A program made the position numbers and the translations under genes. From Homarus americanus (lineage: Eukaryota > Arthropoda > Malacostraca > Decapoda > Nephropidae): DNA of 64,000 nt. Under the pieces are notes generated by a model. The model worked only from the letters and a program-made list of their open reading frames with translations. It made no database searches and was not told the origin of the DNA. Shown here piece after piece: positions 25,304 to 35,300 of this stretch. Numbering within the stretch: the first letter of the stretch is position 1; each line of letters begins with the position of its first letter. Location: assembly GCF_018991925.1 (NCBI RefSeq), contig NW_024751950.1, positions 1 through 64,000 of the forward strand, in the 5' to 3' direction.

Positions 25304-25822
25304 ACGAAAACTTTAATTGTTGGCGATTCCCCGGTACGGTACCAGGACAGAACTTTTTGTGGTAAAAACAAAAATAGGATGAGGGTGTGTTTGCCAGGAG
25401 GTGGGGTGGAGGATGTAGTTGACAGGATGGACAACATCTTGTCTGGTAATGGGAACAAACCCATTATCTGCCTCAGTGCAGGAGACAATGATATTGGCCT
25501 GTGTAGGAGTGAAGAGCTTCTTGATAAGTTCAAGACAGCTATAAAACGTATTAGGTCGAAGGGAGGATCCTATCATATGTGGTGTCCTGCCTAGAAGGAG
25601 AGTTGGAAATGAATGGTTGTCAAGGGCAGTTGATGTCAACGGCCGTCTTGACAGATATTGCAAGCCAATATCAGTCCCATTCATTGACAACTGGGACAAC
25701 TTTTACAGTAGAAGGGACCTTTGTGCTAGTGATGGGTGCATCTGTTTAGGGATGGGGTGGCATCCCTGGCTGGCTCTCTCGAGAGGGCAGTTCAAAAGAT
25801 GTCGAGATCTTTAAACTGCTAG
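25304..25822 (+). pseudogene. SGNH/GDSL esterase domain of a CR1-like LINE ORF1, frameshifted
   Basis: Homology by motif to SGNH hydrolases. Block I is LIVGDSPVR with the catalytic-type Ser at 25328-25330. Block III appears as CLSAGDNDIG. The C-terminal Asp-x-x-His block is split by a frameshift near 25736 (DG then VHL). An earlier frameshift near 25568 moves the reading into IICGVLPRRRVGNEWLSRA and FIDNWDNFYSRRDLCASDG. The last frame ends at TAG 25820-25822. Esterase domains are known in ORF1 of CR1-like non-LTR retrotransposons, and the endonuclease directly downstream fits that layout. Inactive as it stands. Confidence 0.8.
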
Positions 25823-25974
25823 GGGAACATATGGGCACGGGGTGGAAGACTGCAGTGGGAGCGGGTAAACAGTGAAAGTGAAAGGTAACAGAGAAATAGT
25901 GGGGAATGATGACAAAACTAAATTAGGCAGGGTTAAGACCTAAACGCGACAAGAGGACTCATAACACGACTAAG

Positions 25975-26690
25975 CAAAATGTCTACTACAAAACAGTAGA
26001 AGTATGAGAAACAAAATGAATGAAATCAGGACGTTGGTATGTACCGAAAAAATCGATATAATAGCATTCACCGAAACATGGATAAACTAAGACTCACGTG
26101 AGTTACCTGTCGAGTACCAAATTGCAGCTTACAAATTATTCCATACCGACAGGCAGATTAGGAAAGGAGGTGGAGTAGTAATCGATGTCAGGGATAATTT
26201 GAAGTGTGAAATAAGGAAATAAAAACTGAGCGGAATATAGAAACAATTTGGATAGAATTAATGGATGATGGGGAAAAATTAATCACAGGGGTAATGTATA
26301 GACCCCATAATCTTGATAGAGTTAATGAGCGACTTATTTCGGATGAAATGCGCAGGGCTTGAACATAGCAAAGTCTGTATTGTAGGCGACTTTAACTTTA
26401 GCCAAATAAATTGGATTGACCTTATGGGTAACTCAGAAAGGATTTTCTTGAAACAATCCAGGACTCCTTAAGCAAACTATAGCCGAACCCACAGGGTAAT
26501 AATATACTCGATTTAGTTTTGTCAAACAGAAAACCTCTCATAAATAATGTCGAGGTAGGAAACGATCTTGCTAACAGCGATCACAAAGAAATAAGATTCC
26601 ATTTAAAATTTCGGGCAGCTGGAAATTCCACTAGAGTCCCAGTTTTCACGGGCAAACTTTGATAGTTTGAAGAGGCAGCTGAGAGAAGGG
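25975..26690 (+). pseudogene. AP-type endonuclease domain of the same CR1-like LINE (ORF2 start), decayed
   Basis: Exonuclease-endonuclease-phosphatase fold motifs occur in order: LLQNSRSMRNKMNEI from 25983 (the Asn motif), IIAFTETWIN (Glu motif), GGGVVI near 26167, TIWIELMDDG and GVMYRPHN near 26250-26310 in another frame, IVGDFNF with GDFN at 26385-26396, and ILDLVLSNRKPLINNVE followed by SDH at 26576-26584. Stops (for example TAA 26088-26090) and several frameshifts break it. The order esterase, endonuclease, then the 28080 piece matches a CR1-type element that nicks DNA for target-primed reverse transcription. The RT domain itself is not seen. Confidence 0.82.
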
Positions 26691-26825
26691 TAATACGCTT
26701 GGGGTGAATTACATGACCTCATGAGGTGACCTCACATACTTGCAGAGGCGACCTCAACACCTGGAGACCTGATGGTTGAGGATGATCTGATCACAAGATC
26801 TGAGGTTGATGAGTTCACAACAATT
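26691..26825. other. Spacer between the CR1-like LINE and the inserted LINE
   Basis: About 135 bases of mixed sequence (ATGACCTCATGAGGTGACCT and onward). It is not recognised as part of either LINE. Confidence 0.4.
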
Positions 26826-28079
26826 CAAATAATAATATATAATAATAATAATAATAATAATAACGGTTTATTGAAGAGGCTTGGCCAGAGAACTGAAAAT
26901 ACAGATTACATATTGGGAATGGGTTTCGAATTACAAATAATATACAAGTAACATAAGTGATACAAATAAGATATATAATAACTAGATGGGGAAAAGCTCA
27001 AACTACAGTTTATTTCAACATAGTGACAGTGCAAGGAATAGTGTTTACTGGGAGTGAATACACTGGTTTATTACAAGTTATTGATAATTTTACAATGGTT
27101 GGGACTGGGCTGTTCTTATCGCGATCAGTTCGTGCACGTATGGGCTGGATGCGTTTGTGGGTGTCGAACAGCAATTCTCGGGCTAGGGATCTCAGGTGGT
27201 AGTGAGCCGGTGTCGAGGATGGTGTAAAAGCTTCTTACCAAATTTGCAGATGAGGTCGTGGTGATGGTCAGTGAGAGTCGAAAAGGTCAGTGTGTTGAGC
27301 GCTTCTTGATATGTGGAGTAGGAAGGGAGAGAATAATCTTGGATGCCCTCTTTGCACTTTTTCTAGGTGTTTACGTTGTGTGGCATTTAGGAAAGATCAT
27401 GTAGGGGAGGCATAGGTGAGCTTGGGGAAGTATGAATGTTGAGTAAACACTGAGAAGCTCGGGTGCAGGAACTTGGAGGGACTTGAGTCGGCGGAGGAGG
27501 TGGAGACGGAAACTGGAGGTTTTGGACAACTTCACTGACGTGTGGTTTCCAATTTGGTTTGTTGTCTATGGTGACGCCGAGGAGCTGTGGAATCTACAAC
27601 CTAGAGTGTGTTCGGACCAGAGTAATGGAAGGAGGTGGGACAATGTCGGAGGAGAGGTTGATGTGCATAACCATGGTCTTGGTGGAGTTGATGGTGACAT
27701 GGTTGTTGGTGGCCCAGTTTTGGAGACTGTTCAATAAATCCTGAAGGGCGGTATAGTTGGGAGCAGAATTGTTGACGCTGATCCCAATGGTGGAGTCGTC
27801 GACATATTTCCAGCGAGCAGGGGTTTCTCTTAGGGCATCATTGATGAGCATAAGGAAGCAGAGTGGTCCCATCTTGGTGCCTTGGGGACGCCACAGGTGA
27901 GTGACTGAAAGGTGGAGACAGCCCCTCGGAAGCGTACAGCTTGGCGTCGGTCACTGAGGAAGTCTGTAAGCCATGGTATAAGACTACTCCGAAGCCCGAG
28001 GTCAATAGCTTTGTTGATGATTATATTGTGGTCGACTAGGTCGAATGCTTTAGTGAAATCAATGAAGGCGACAGCTACT
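26826..28079 (-). pseudogene. YVDD-type LINE, 5'-truncated, inserted in the CR1-like LINE (copy A)
   Basis: Read on the minus strand, it begins at RT motif A (VAFIDFTKAFDLVDHN, about 28075-28030). It runs through LTCGVP near 27890, motif C YVDD at 27795-27806, then NWATNNHVTIN, MVMHINLSSDIVPPPS and LRRLKSL. It ends in a 3' region with AATAAACCGTT and an AAT-type tail at 26839-26863. A one-base loss after LTCGVP near 27885 shifts the frame, and more shifts occur near 27600 and 27440. It is closely similar to copy B at 54964-56165 along its whole length. It lies between two collinear parts of a CR1-like element, so it inserted later. Clade within non-LTR elements not determined. Confidence 0.87.
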
Positions 28080-28310
28080 TAATGCACAAAGGCAGAACAT
28101 ACCATACAGAAAACTCAGATCAAACAACAATGATCCTAAATGAATAAATAATTATTTAAAGGATATTATTGGACAAAGGAAGGCTACAGGTAGGAGAATA
28201 AATCGTGGTAAAGTTTACCTCCGAGATTATTATAAGGTATTGGCCAGTAGGGTTAAGACCGAGATAAGAAAAGCAAAGAAGAATAGACAGTTAACACATT
28301 TCTTTCAACA
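28080..28310 (+). pseudogene. CR1-like LINE, resumed segment between endonuclease and RT
   Basis: After the inserted LINE the plus strand reads NNNDPK, a stop in place of the Trp expected in this family, then LKDIIGQRKATGRRINRG, YLRDYYKVLASRVK and EIRKAKKN. In CR1-like ORF2 proteins a basic linker of this kind lies between the endonuclease and the RT domain. It is therefore the continuation of 25975-26690. It stops at about 28310, where another LINE piece abuts on the opposite strand. Confidence 0.75.
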
Positions 28311-28730
28311 TCACATACAACTTTGAGTCACAGAATATCACCCCATCTCCATTTTCTTTAAGGTAGTCTGTAGCTATGTAGATTCCAGTTAGTTCAGTTT
28401 GTGTTGAGTTTGCCCAGTTGTTCAGCCTTTGCTTGTTTGACACTATCATCATTATATATTACACCTGCACGATTTGTTCTACCTGTGTTTGTCTGCACAG
28501 AACCTCCAGTAAAAGTATAACATTCACTTGATTTAATACTCTCTATGTGTCTGTTAATAGTTTTAGTGTGACACATCTCATCACATCGGTGTTTAACATT
28601 TGCTTACTACCAACAAGAGTGTAATTAATAGGAACTGATATATCCAGCCAAGGAGGAATGGCATTAATGGGTTCGTCTGGGGTGATTGGGACATTCAGTT
28701 TCAAGAGATCTGTAACACTTTATGAAGCCA
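28311..28730 (-). pseudogene. LINE RNase H domain fragment
   Basis: Minus-strand frames read ECYTFTGGSVQTNTGRT and AGVIYNDDSVKQAKAEQLG, then after a one-base shift WANSTQTELTGIYIATDYL and GVIFCDSK. This is the RNase H pattern of a non-LTR retrotransposon: the Glu of TELTGI and the Asp of FCDS are present. The first Asp (usually TDGS) is replaced by Gly, so catalysis would be lost even without the frameshift near 28410. Upstream, PWLDISVPINYT at about 28650 looks like the linker from RT. It may be the same family as the C-terminal piece at 22704-22916. Confidence 0.72.
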
Positions 28731-29020
28731 CGCCCCAAAGAGAGTCTTTTGTGGAAGGTTGGCGAGATAATTGAATTTAATTGAAACAGTTTATTTAGCC
28801 AGAAAAACACAGATACAGAGTGGATAATAATAACAATATTAACATGGCTGAGCCAGTTGAGAACCTGAGCTCTCTTTTAGGCACCTGATATATACTATAA
28901 TATAGTCGGGATTACTTAGATAGAACATCAACTCAGTTTGAGCTGTAGTTTGGGAACCATTGTTCTTCAAAACTTTGACACAAAACATGGTATTAAGTAG
29001 AACTATCCTAGCGGTATACT
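28731..29020. other. Spacer, no gene seen
   Basis: AT-rich. A GTTTATTTAGCCAG stretch near 28790 could be the reverse complement of a LINE 3' end carrying an AATAAA-like signal, but I cannot support a specific element. Confidence 0.4.
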
Positions 29021-29275
29021 ATATTCGGCTTTCTTTCTGCCTTTTCCTTCCTGGTGTGGACATGATGGAAGAAACCTGTCGTGGACATATGCAGGCCCAG
29101 GAGGGTGCCTCTGTCTTTGTAATCTATCTGGGCATTATTGGTTACTAATGGATGGGTTTTCCTTCCGCAAATGGGTATCACTGTGAATGTTGGGAGACTG
29201 GTTTGGAATTTCCATTTTTCTACGTAGTTATTTCACCTATCTATGTCCCGTCTGGTGTAGTGCTCGTGATTATGG
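29021..29275 (-). pseudogene. Jockey-like LINE RT fragment (copy J2)
   Basis: The minus strand matches about 9990-10210 of copy J1 closely, including NAQIDYKDRGTLLGLHM and HHVHTRKEKA. Here the reading frame is intact across the point where J1 has lost one base (J1 about 10120). That identifies the J1 difference as a deletion. The fragment ends against the ATGGATGGGG minisatellite at 29276. Confidence 0.85.
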
Positions 29276-30500
29276 ATGGGGGAGGTGTAGGATGGGAGGT
29301 GTATGGATGGGGGAGGGTGTTTGGAGGGTGTATGGATGGGAGGGGTGTATGGATGGAAGGTATGGATGGGGGAGAGGTATAGATGGGAGGGTATGGGTGG
29401 AAGAGGTATGGATGGGGAGGTGTATGGATGGGGAGGGGTGTATGGATATGGGGTGGATGGGGGAGGTGTATGATGGGGGAGGGTATGGATATGGGAGGGT
29501 GGGATGGGGGAGGGGTGTATGGATGGGGAGAGTGTATAGATGGGGAGGGTGTATGATGGGGAGAGTGTATGGAAGGGGAGGGTGTATGGATGGGGAGGGG
29601 TATGGATGGGGTGGGGTGTGTGGATGGGGAGGTGTGTGGTTGGGGAGTGTGGTTGGGAGGGTGTATGGATGGAGGAGGTGGGGAAGGTGGATGGGGAGAG
29701 TGTATGGATGGGGGAGGGTGTATGGATGGGAGAGTGTATGGATGGGGAGGGTGTGGATATGGGAGGGGTATGATGGGGAGGGTGTGGATGGGGAGGTATG
29801 GATGGGGAGGTATGGAAGGGGAGGGTGTATGGATGGGGGAGGGTATGGATGGGGGGAGGTGTATGGGATGGGGGGAGTGTATAGGATGGGGAGGTTGTAT
29901 GGATGGGGAGAGTGTATGGATGGGGGAGGGGTGGTTGGAGGGGTGTTGGTGGGGGGTATGGATGGGGAGGTATGGATATGGGGAGGGTGTATGGATGGGG
30001 GAGGGTGGGATGGGGGGAGGTGTATGGATGGGGAGAGTGTATGGAAGGGGGAGGGTATGGATGGGGGGAGGTGTATGGATGGGGAGGGTGTATGGATGGG
30101 GAGGGGTGTATGGATGGGGAGGTTAGGTGGATGGGGAGAGGGATGGAGAAGGGTGTATGGATGGGAGGGTGTGGATGGGGGAGAGTGTATAGATGGGGGA
30201 GGGTGTATGGATGGGGAGAGTGTATGGATGGGGAGGGTGTATGGATGGGGAGGGTGTATGGATGGGGAGGGTGTATGGATGGGGGGAGTGTGTATGGATA
30301 TGGGAGGGGTGTATGGATGGGGGAGGTATGGATATGGGATGGGTGTATGGATGGGGGAGAGTGTATGGATGGGGAGAGTGTGTATGGATGAGGGAGGTGT
30401 GGATGGGGAGTTTGTATGGATGGGGAGGGGTGTATGGATGGGAGAGTGTATGGATATGGGAGGGGTGTATGGATGGAGAGATGTGTTTGGTTGGAGGGTG
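29276..30500. repeat. 17-18-bp minisatellite (GTATGGATGGGGAGGGT)n
   Basis: About 70 units with GGATGGGG as the constant core and variable AGGGTGTAT or AGAGTGTAT linkers. Gly/Trp/Met-rich plus frames and Pro/His/Ser-rich minus frames are artefacts. Confidence 0.95.
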
Positions 30501-30594
30501 GGGCGAGGCGTCACTTGCAGGCAGCCTGGGTGGTGGGGAGGGGCAGGGCGGTGGAGGGCAGGAAGTGTGGACTGCTCCCACCGTTCCGCTGAAT
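30501..30594. other. Short unique GC-rich spacer
   Basis: Non-repetitive sequence between the ATGGATGGGG array and the GGT array. No feature recognised. Confidence 0.6.
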
Positions 30595-32340
30595 GTGGGT
30601 GGTGGTGGTGGTGGTGGTAGTGGTGATGGTGGTGGTGGTGGTGGTGGTGGTGGTCGGGTCGTGGTGGTGGTGGTGGTGGTGGGTGTTAGTGGAGGTGGTG
30701 GTGTGTGGTGGTGGTGGTGGTGGTGGTGTTGGTGGTGTTGGTGGTGGTGGTGGGGTTGGTGGTGGCGGTGGTGGTGGTGGTGGGTGGTGGTGGTGTTGAG
30801 TTGGTGGTGGTGGTGGTGGTGGTGGTGGTGGTGGTGGTGGTGGTGTTGGTGGTGGTGTTGGGTGGTGGTGGTGGTGGTGGTGTTGGAGTGGTGGTGGTGG
30901 TGGTGGTGGATTAGTAATGGTGGTGAGTTGGTGGTGGTGGTGGTGGTGGTGGTGGTGGTGATTGCGCTGGTGGTGAGTTCGGTGGTGGTGGTGGTGGTGG
31001 GTTGGTGGTGGTGGTGGTGGCAGGTGGTGTATGGTGGTGGTACAGTAAAGGGTATTGTGGTGGTGGTGGTATTATAGTGGTGATAAATTGGTGGTGGTGG
31101 TGTTAGGTGGTGGTGGTGGCATTAGTGGTGTGGTGGTGGTGGTGGTGCAGGTGTTTGTAGGTGGTGGGGTTGTGGTGGTGGTGGTTATGGTAGTGGTGGT
31201 GGTGGTGGGGTGTTAGTGGTGGTGGATTAGGTGGTAGTGGTGGTGTTTGGTGGTGGTGGTGGTGGTGGTGGTGTTAGTGGTGGTGTTGGTGGGAAAGTGG
31301 TGGATTGGTGGTGGTGGTGGTGGTGGTGGTGGTGGTGGTGGTGTGAGAGGTGGTGGTGGATTGGGGTGGGGTTGGTTAGTGGTGGTGGTGGTGGTGGTTG
31401 GATGGTGGTGGTGGAAGTTATTGGTGGTGGTGGTGGTGGTGGTGGATTAGTAATGGTGGAAGTGGTTGGTGGCGGTATTAGCAGGTGTTGGTGGTTGGTG
31501 GTGTTGGTGGTGGTGGTGGGCGTTATGGTGGTGTTAGTTGGTGGTGGTGTTAGTTGGTGGTGGTGGTGGTGGTGGTGGTGGTGGTGGTTGTGGTGGTGGT
31601 GTTGGTTGAGGTGGTGGTGTTAGTGGTGGCGAATGGTGGCGGCGGTTTGTGGTGGTGGTTGAGTTGATGTTGTTAGTGGGGTTGGTGGTGGTGTAGTGGT
31701 GGTGGATGTGTTTGTGGAGTTGTGGTGGCGGTGGTGTTGTGGTGGTGGTGGTGGTGGCGGGTGGTGGTGTTAGTGTGGTGGTGGTGGTTGGTGGTGGTGT
31801 TTATGGTGGTGGTGAAGTTGCTGCTGTTAGTGGTGGTGTTGGTGGTGGTGGTGGTGTTAGTGGTGGTGGTGGTGATGGTGGTGGTGTTTGTGGTGGTGGT
31901 GGTGAAGTGGTTGGCGTTGGTGGTGGTTGTGTTGGTGGTGGTGGTGTTAGTGGTGGTGGTGGTGTTGGTGGTGGTGGTTGTAATGGTTGAGTGGTTGTGG
32001 TGGTGTGGTGTTGGTGGTGTTAGTGGTGGTGGTGGTGGTGTTAGTGGTGGTGGTGGTTAGTGGTGGTGGTGGTTGAGGTGGTGTTAGTGGTGGTGGTGAT
32101 GGTGGTGGTGGTGTTGGGTGGTGGTTGGTGTGTTGTGGTGGTGGTGGTGGTGTTGGTGGTGGTGGTGGTGTGGTGGTGGTGGTGGTGTTGTTGTGGTGGT
32201 GGTGGTGTGGTGGCGTTAGTGGTGGTGGTGTGGTGGTGTTTGAATTGTTGGTGGTGGTGGTGGTGGCGTTGGTGGTGGGGTGGATTGTTAGTTGGTGTTG
32301 GTTGGTGGGTTGGTTGGTGGTTGGTTGGATGGTGGCGGTG
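30595..32340. repeat. (GGT)n-derived imperfect trinucleotide array
   Basis: Runs of GGTGGTGGT interrupted by GTTAGT, GTTGGT, GGATTAGTAATGG and GAAGTT. Because the unit is three bases, all plus frames stay open and give poly-Gly, poly-Val or poly-Trp. Not credible as protein. Confidence 0.96.
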
Positions 32341-35300
32341 TTGGTTGGTTGAGTTGAGTTGGTGTTGGTGGTTGGTGGTGGTTGATTGAAGTTAGTTGAT
32401 TTGAGTTGGTGTTGATTGGTTTGGTGATTGAGTTGAAGTTGGTTGGTTGAGTTGGTGGTCGTTGTTGATTGATTGGTTGAAGTTGGTTGAGTTGATTGGT
32501 TGGTTGGTTGAGTTGTTTGATTGAGTTGAAGTTGGTGGTGGTTGGTTAGTTGGTTGATTGAGTTGGTTGGTGGTGAAAGTTGATTGGTTGAAGTTGTTGG
32601 TGGGTTGGTTGGTGGTGGTGGTGGTGGGGTCGTGGGGTGGTGATGGTGTTGGTGGTGGTGAGGTGGTGTGGTGGTGGGGTGGGGTTGGTGGTGTTGAAAT
32701 TGGTGGTGGTGGTGGTTGGTGGTGTTGAGTGGTTTGAGGTTAGTTGAGGTGGTGGTTGGTGGTTAGGTGAGTTGAGTTGGTTGAGTTGGTTTATTGATTG
32801 AGTTGGTGGTGGGTTGGTGGTTAGTTGGTTGGTGAGAGTTGGTGGTTGAGTTGAGTTGGTTGAGTTGGTTGATTGGTGGGGTTGAGTTGAGTTGAGTTGA
32901 GGTTTTAATGGTTGGTGGTGGTTGGTTGAGGTTAGTTGATTGAGTTGGTTGGTTGGTGGGGTTTGTTGAGTTGGTTGAGTTGGTTGGGTTGGTTGATTGG
33001 TTGGTTGAGGGTTGTTGAAGTTGTTGATTGGGGTTGGTTGGTTTAGTTGAGTTGTTGGTTGAGTTGAAGTTGGTTGATTTGGATTGTTGGTGTGAGTTGG
33101 TTGGTTGTTGATTGGTTGGTTGAAGTTTGGTGGTGGTTGTTTGTGATTGGTTGGTTGGTGGTGGTGGTGGTGGTGATTGTGGTGTTAGTTGGTGGTGGTG
33201 GTGGTGGTGGTGGTTGATTGGTGGTGGTTGAGTTGGTGGTTGTGGTTTGTTGGTGAGTTGGTTTGGTTGGTTGGTTAGGTGGTTGAGTGGTTAGTTGGTT
33301 GGTTAGTTGATTGGTTGGTTGGTTGGTTGGTTGATTTGATTGAGTTGGTTGGTTGATTGAGGTTGAGTTGAGTTGGGGTGGGTGTTGGGGTGGTGGTGGT
33401 TGAGTTGGTTAGTTGGGGTTGAAGAGTTGGTTGGTTGGTGGGGTTTGGTGGTTGGTTGGTGATGGTTGGTTGGTTGATTTGAGGTGAGTTGGTTGGTGTT
33501 GAGTTGAGGTTGGTTGAGGTTGATTGGTGATTGAGTTGGTGGTTAGTTGGGTTGATTGGTGGTTGATTGGTTTGTTGGTTGAGTTGGTTGTTGTTGTGGT
33601 TGGTGGGGTGGTGGTGGTGGTTGATTGGGGGTGGTGGTGGTGGTGGTGGTGAGGGTGGTTGGTGGTGGTGAAGTTGAGTGGTGGTTAGTTGGTGGTGTGG
33701 TTGGTGGTTGGTTTGGTCAGGTGATGATTGAGGGTTGGTGGTGATGAGTTGGTTGGTGTTGATTGAGTTGGTTGGGGTTGAGGTTGGGGTTGGTGAAGTG
33801 GTTGGTGGTTGGTTGGAGTTGGTTGAGTTGAGTTGAAGTTGAGTTGGTTGGTTGAGTTGGTTGATTGGTTGTTGGTGTTGGTGGGGTGGTTGAATTGGTT
33901 GATTGGGGTGGTGGTGGTGGTGGTGGGGTGGTGGTGGTGGTGGAAGTGGTGTTGGTGGTGGTGGAGGTTGTTGGTGGTGGTGGGGTGAGTGGTGGTGGTG
34001 GGGTGGTGGTGGTGGTGGGGGTGGTTGTTGGTGGTGGTGGTGGTGGTGTTGGTGGTGGTGGTGGTGGTGGTGGTGAGTTGGTGGTGGTGTTGAGTTAGTT
34101 GGTGGTGGCGTTGGTGGTTGATTGAAGTTGGTTGGTTGTTTGTTGGTGGTGGGGTTGGGGTTGGTGGTTGGGGTTGAGGTGGTGGTTGGTGGGGTTGGTG
34201 GTTGGTTGAGTTGGTTGATTGGTGGGTGGAGTTGGTTGGTGGGTTGAGTTGGTGGTTGGTTGAGTTGGTTGGGTTGTTGAGTTGGTTGGGGTTGGTTGGT
34301 TGAGTTGATTTGATTGGTTGGTTGAGGTTGGTTGAGTTGGTTGATTGGTTGTTGAGGTCAGTTGGTTGATTGGTGGTTGTTGGTGGTCAGTTGGTTGAAG
34401 TTGGTTGTTGAGTTGATTTGGTGGTTGGTGGTGGTTGGTGGTGGTGGGGTGTTTGAAGTTGGTGGGTGAAGATTGAGGTGGTGGTGTGATTGGTGTTTGT
34501 GGTGGTTGGTGTGGTTGTGGGTGGTGGTGGTGTTGGTGGTGGTTGAAGTTGAAGTTGAGTTGAGTTGATTGGTTGAGGTGAGGTTGGTGAAGTTGATTGG
34601 TTGATTGGTGTTGGGGTGGTGATTGGTGGTGTTGGTGGTGGGGTTGAGGTGGTTGATTGAGTTGAAGTTGAGTTGGTTGTGGTTGAAGTTGAGTGGTTTG
34701 GTGATTGGTTGGTTGAAGTTGAGTTGGTGATTGGTGAAGTTGAAGTTGATTGGTAGTTGGTTGATTTGAAGTTGGTTGGTTGAATTTGGTTGGTTGGTGG
34801 GTTTGGTGATGGTTGAGTTGAAGTTGTGGGTGAGGTTGGTTGATTGGTGGGGGTTTGTTGGTGGTTGGTTGATTGGGTTGGGGTGAAAGTTGGTTGAGTT
34901 GGTTGTTGATTGGTTGGTTGATTGGTTGGTGTTGGTGAGTTGTTGGTGGAGTTGGTTGGTTGGTGGTGTTGGTGGTGTGTTGGTAGTTGATTGGTGGTGG
35001 TGGGGTTTGTTGGTTAGTTGGTGGTTGTTGGTGGTGGGTGGTTGGTGGGTGGTGAATTGGTTGGTTGAGGTGAGTTGTGTTGTGGTGGTTGAGTTGATTG
35101 AGATTGGTGAAGTTGGGGTTGAAGTTGGGGTTTGAAGTTGGTTGGTTGAGATTGAAGTTGAAGTTGATTGAGTTAGTTGAGGTTGGGTTTGGTGAGTTGA
35201 TTGAGTTGAGTTGAGTTGGGGTTGGTGTTGAGTTGGTTGGTTGATTGGTGAAGTTGAGTTGAGTTGAGTTGAGTTGAAGTTGAAATTGGTTGAGTTGGTT

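Noticed and set aside
25617..25814. A separate small gene overlapping the esterase remnant
   Set aside because: It is the second frame of the frameshifted esterase (FIDNWDNFYSRRDL), not an independent gene.
29187..30620. Gly/Trp/Met-rich frame of 477 codons
   Set aside because: Translation of the ATGGATGGGG minisatellite. It starts within an unrelated LINE fragment.
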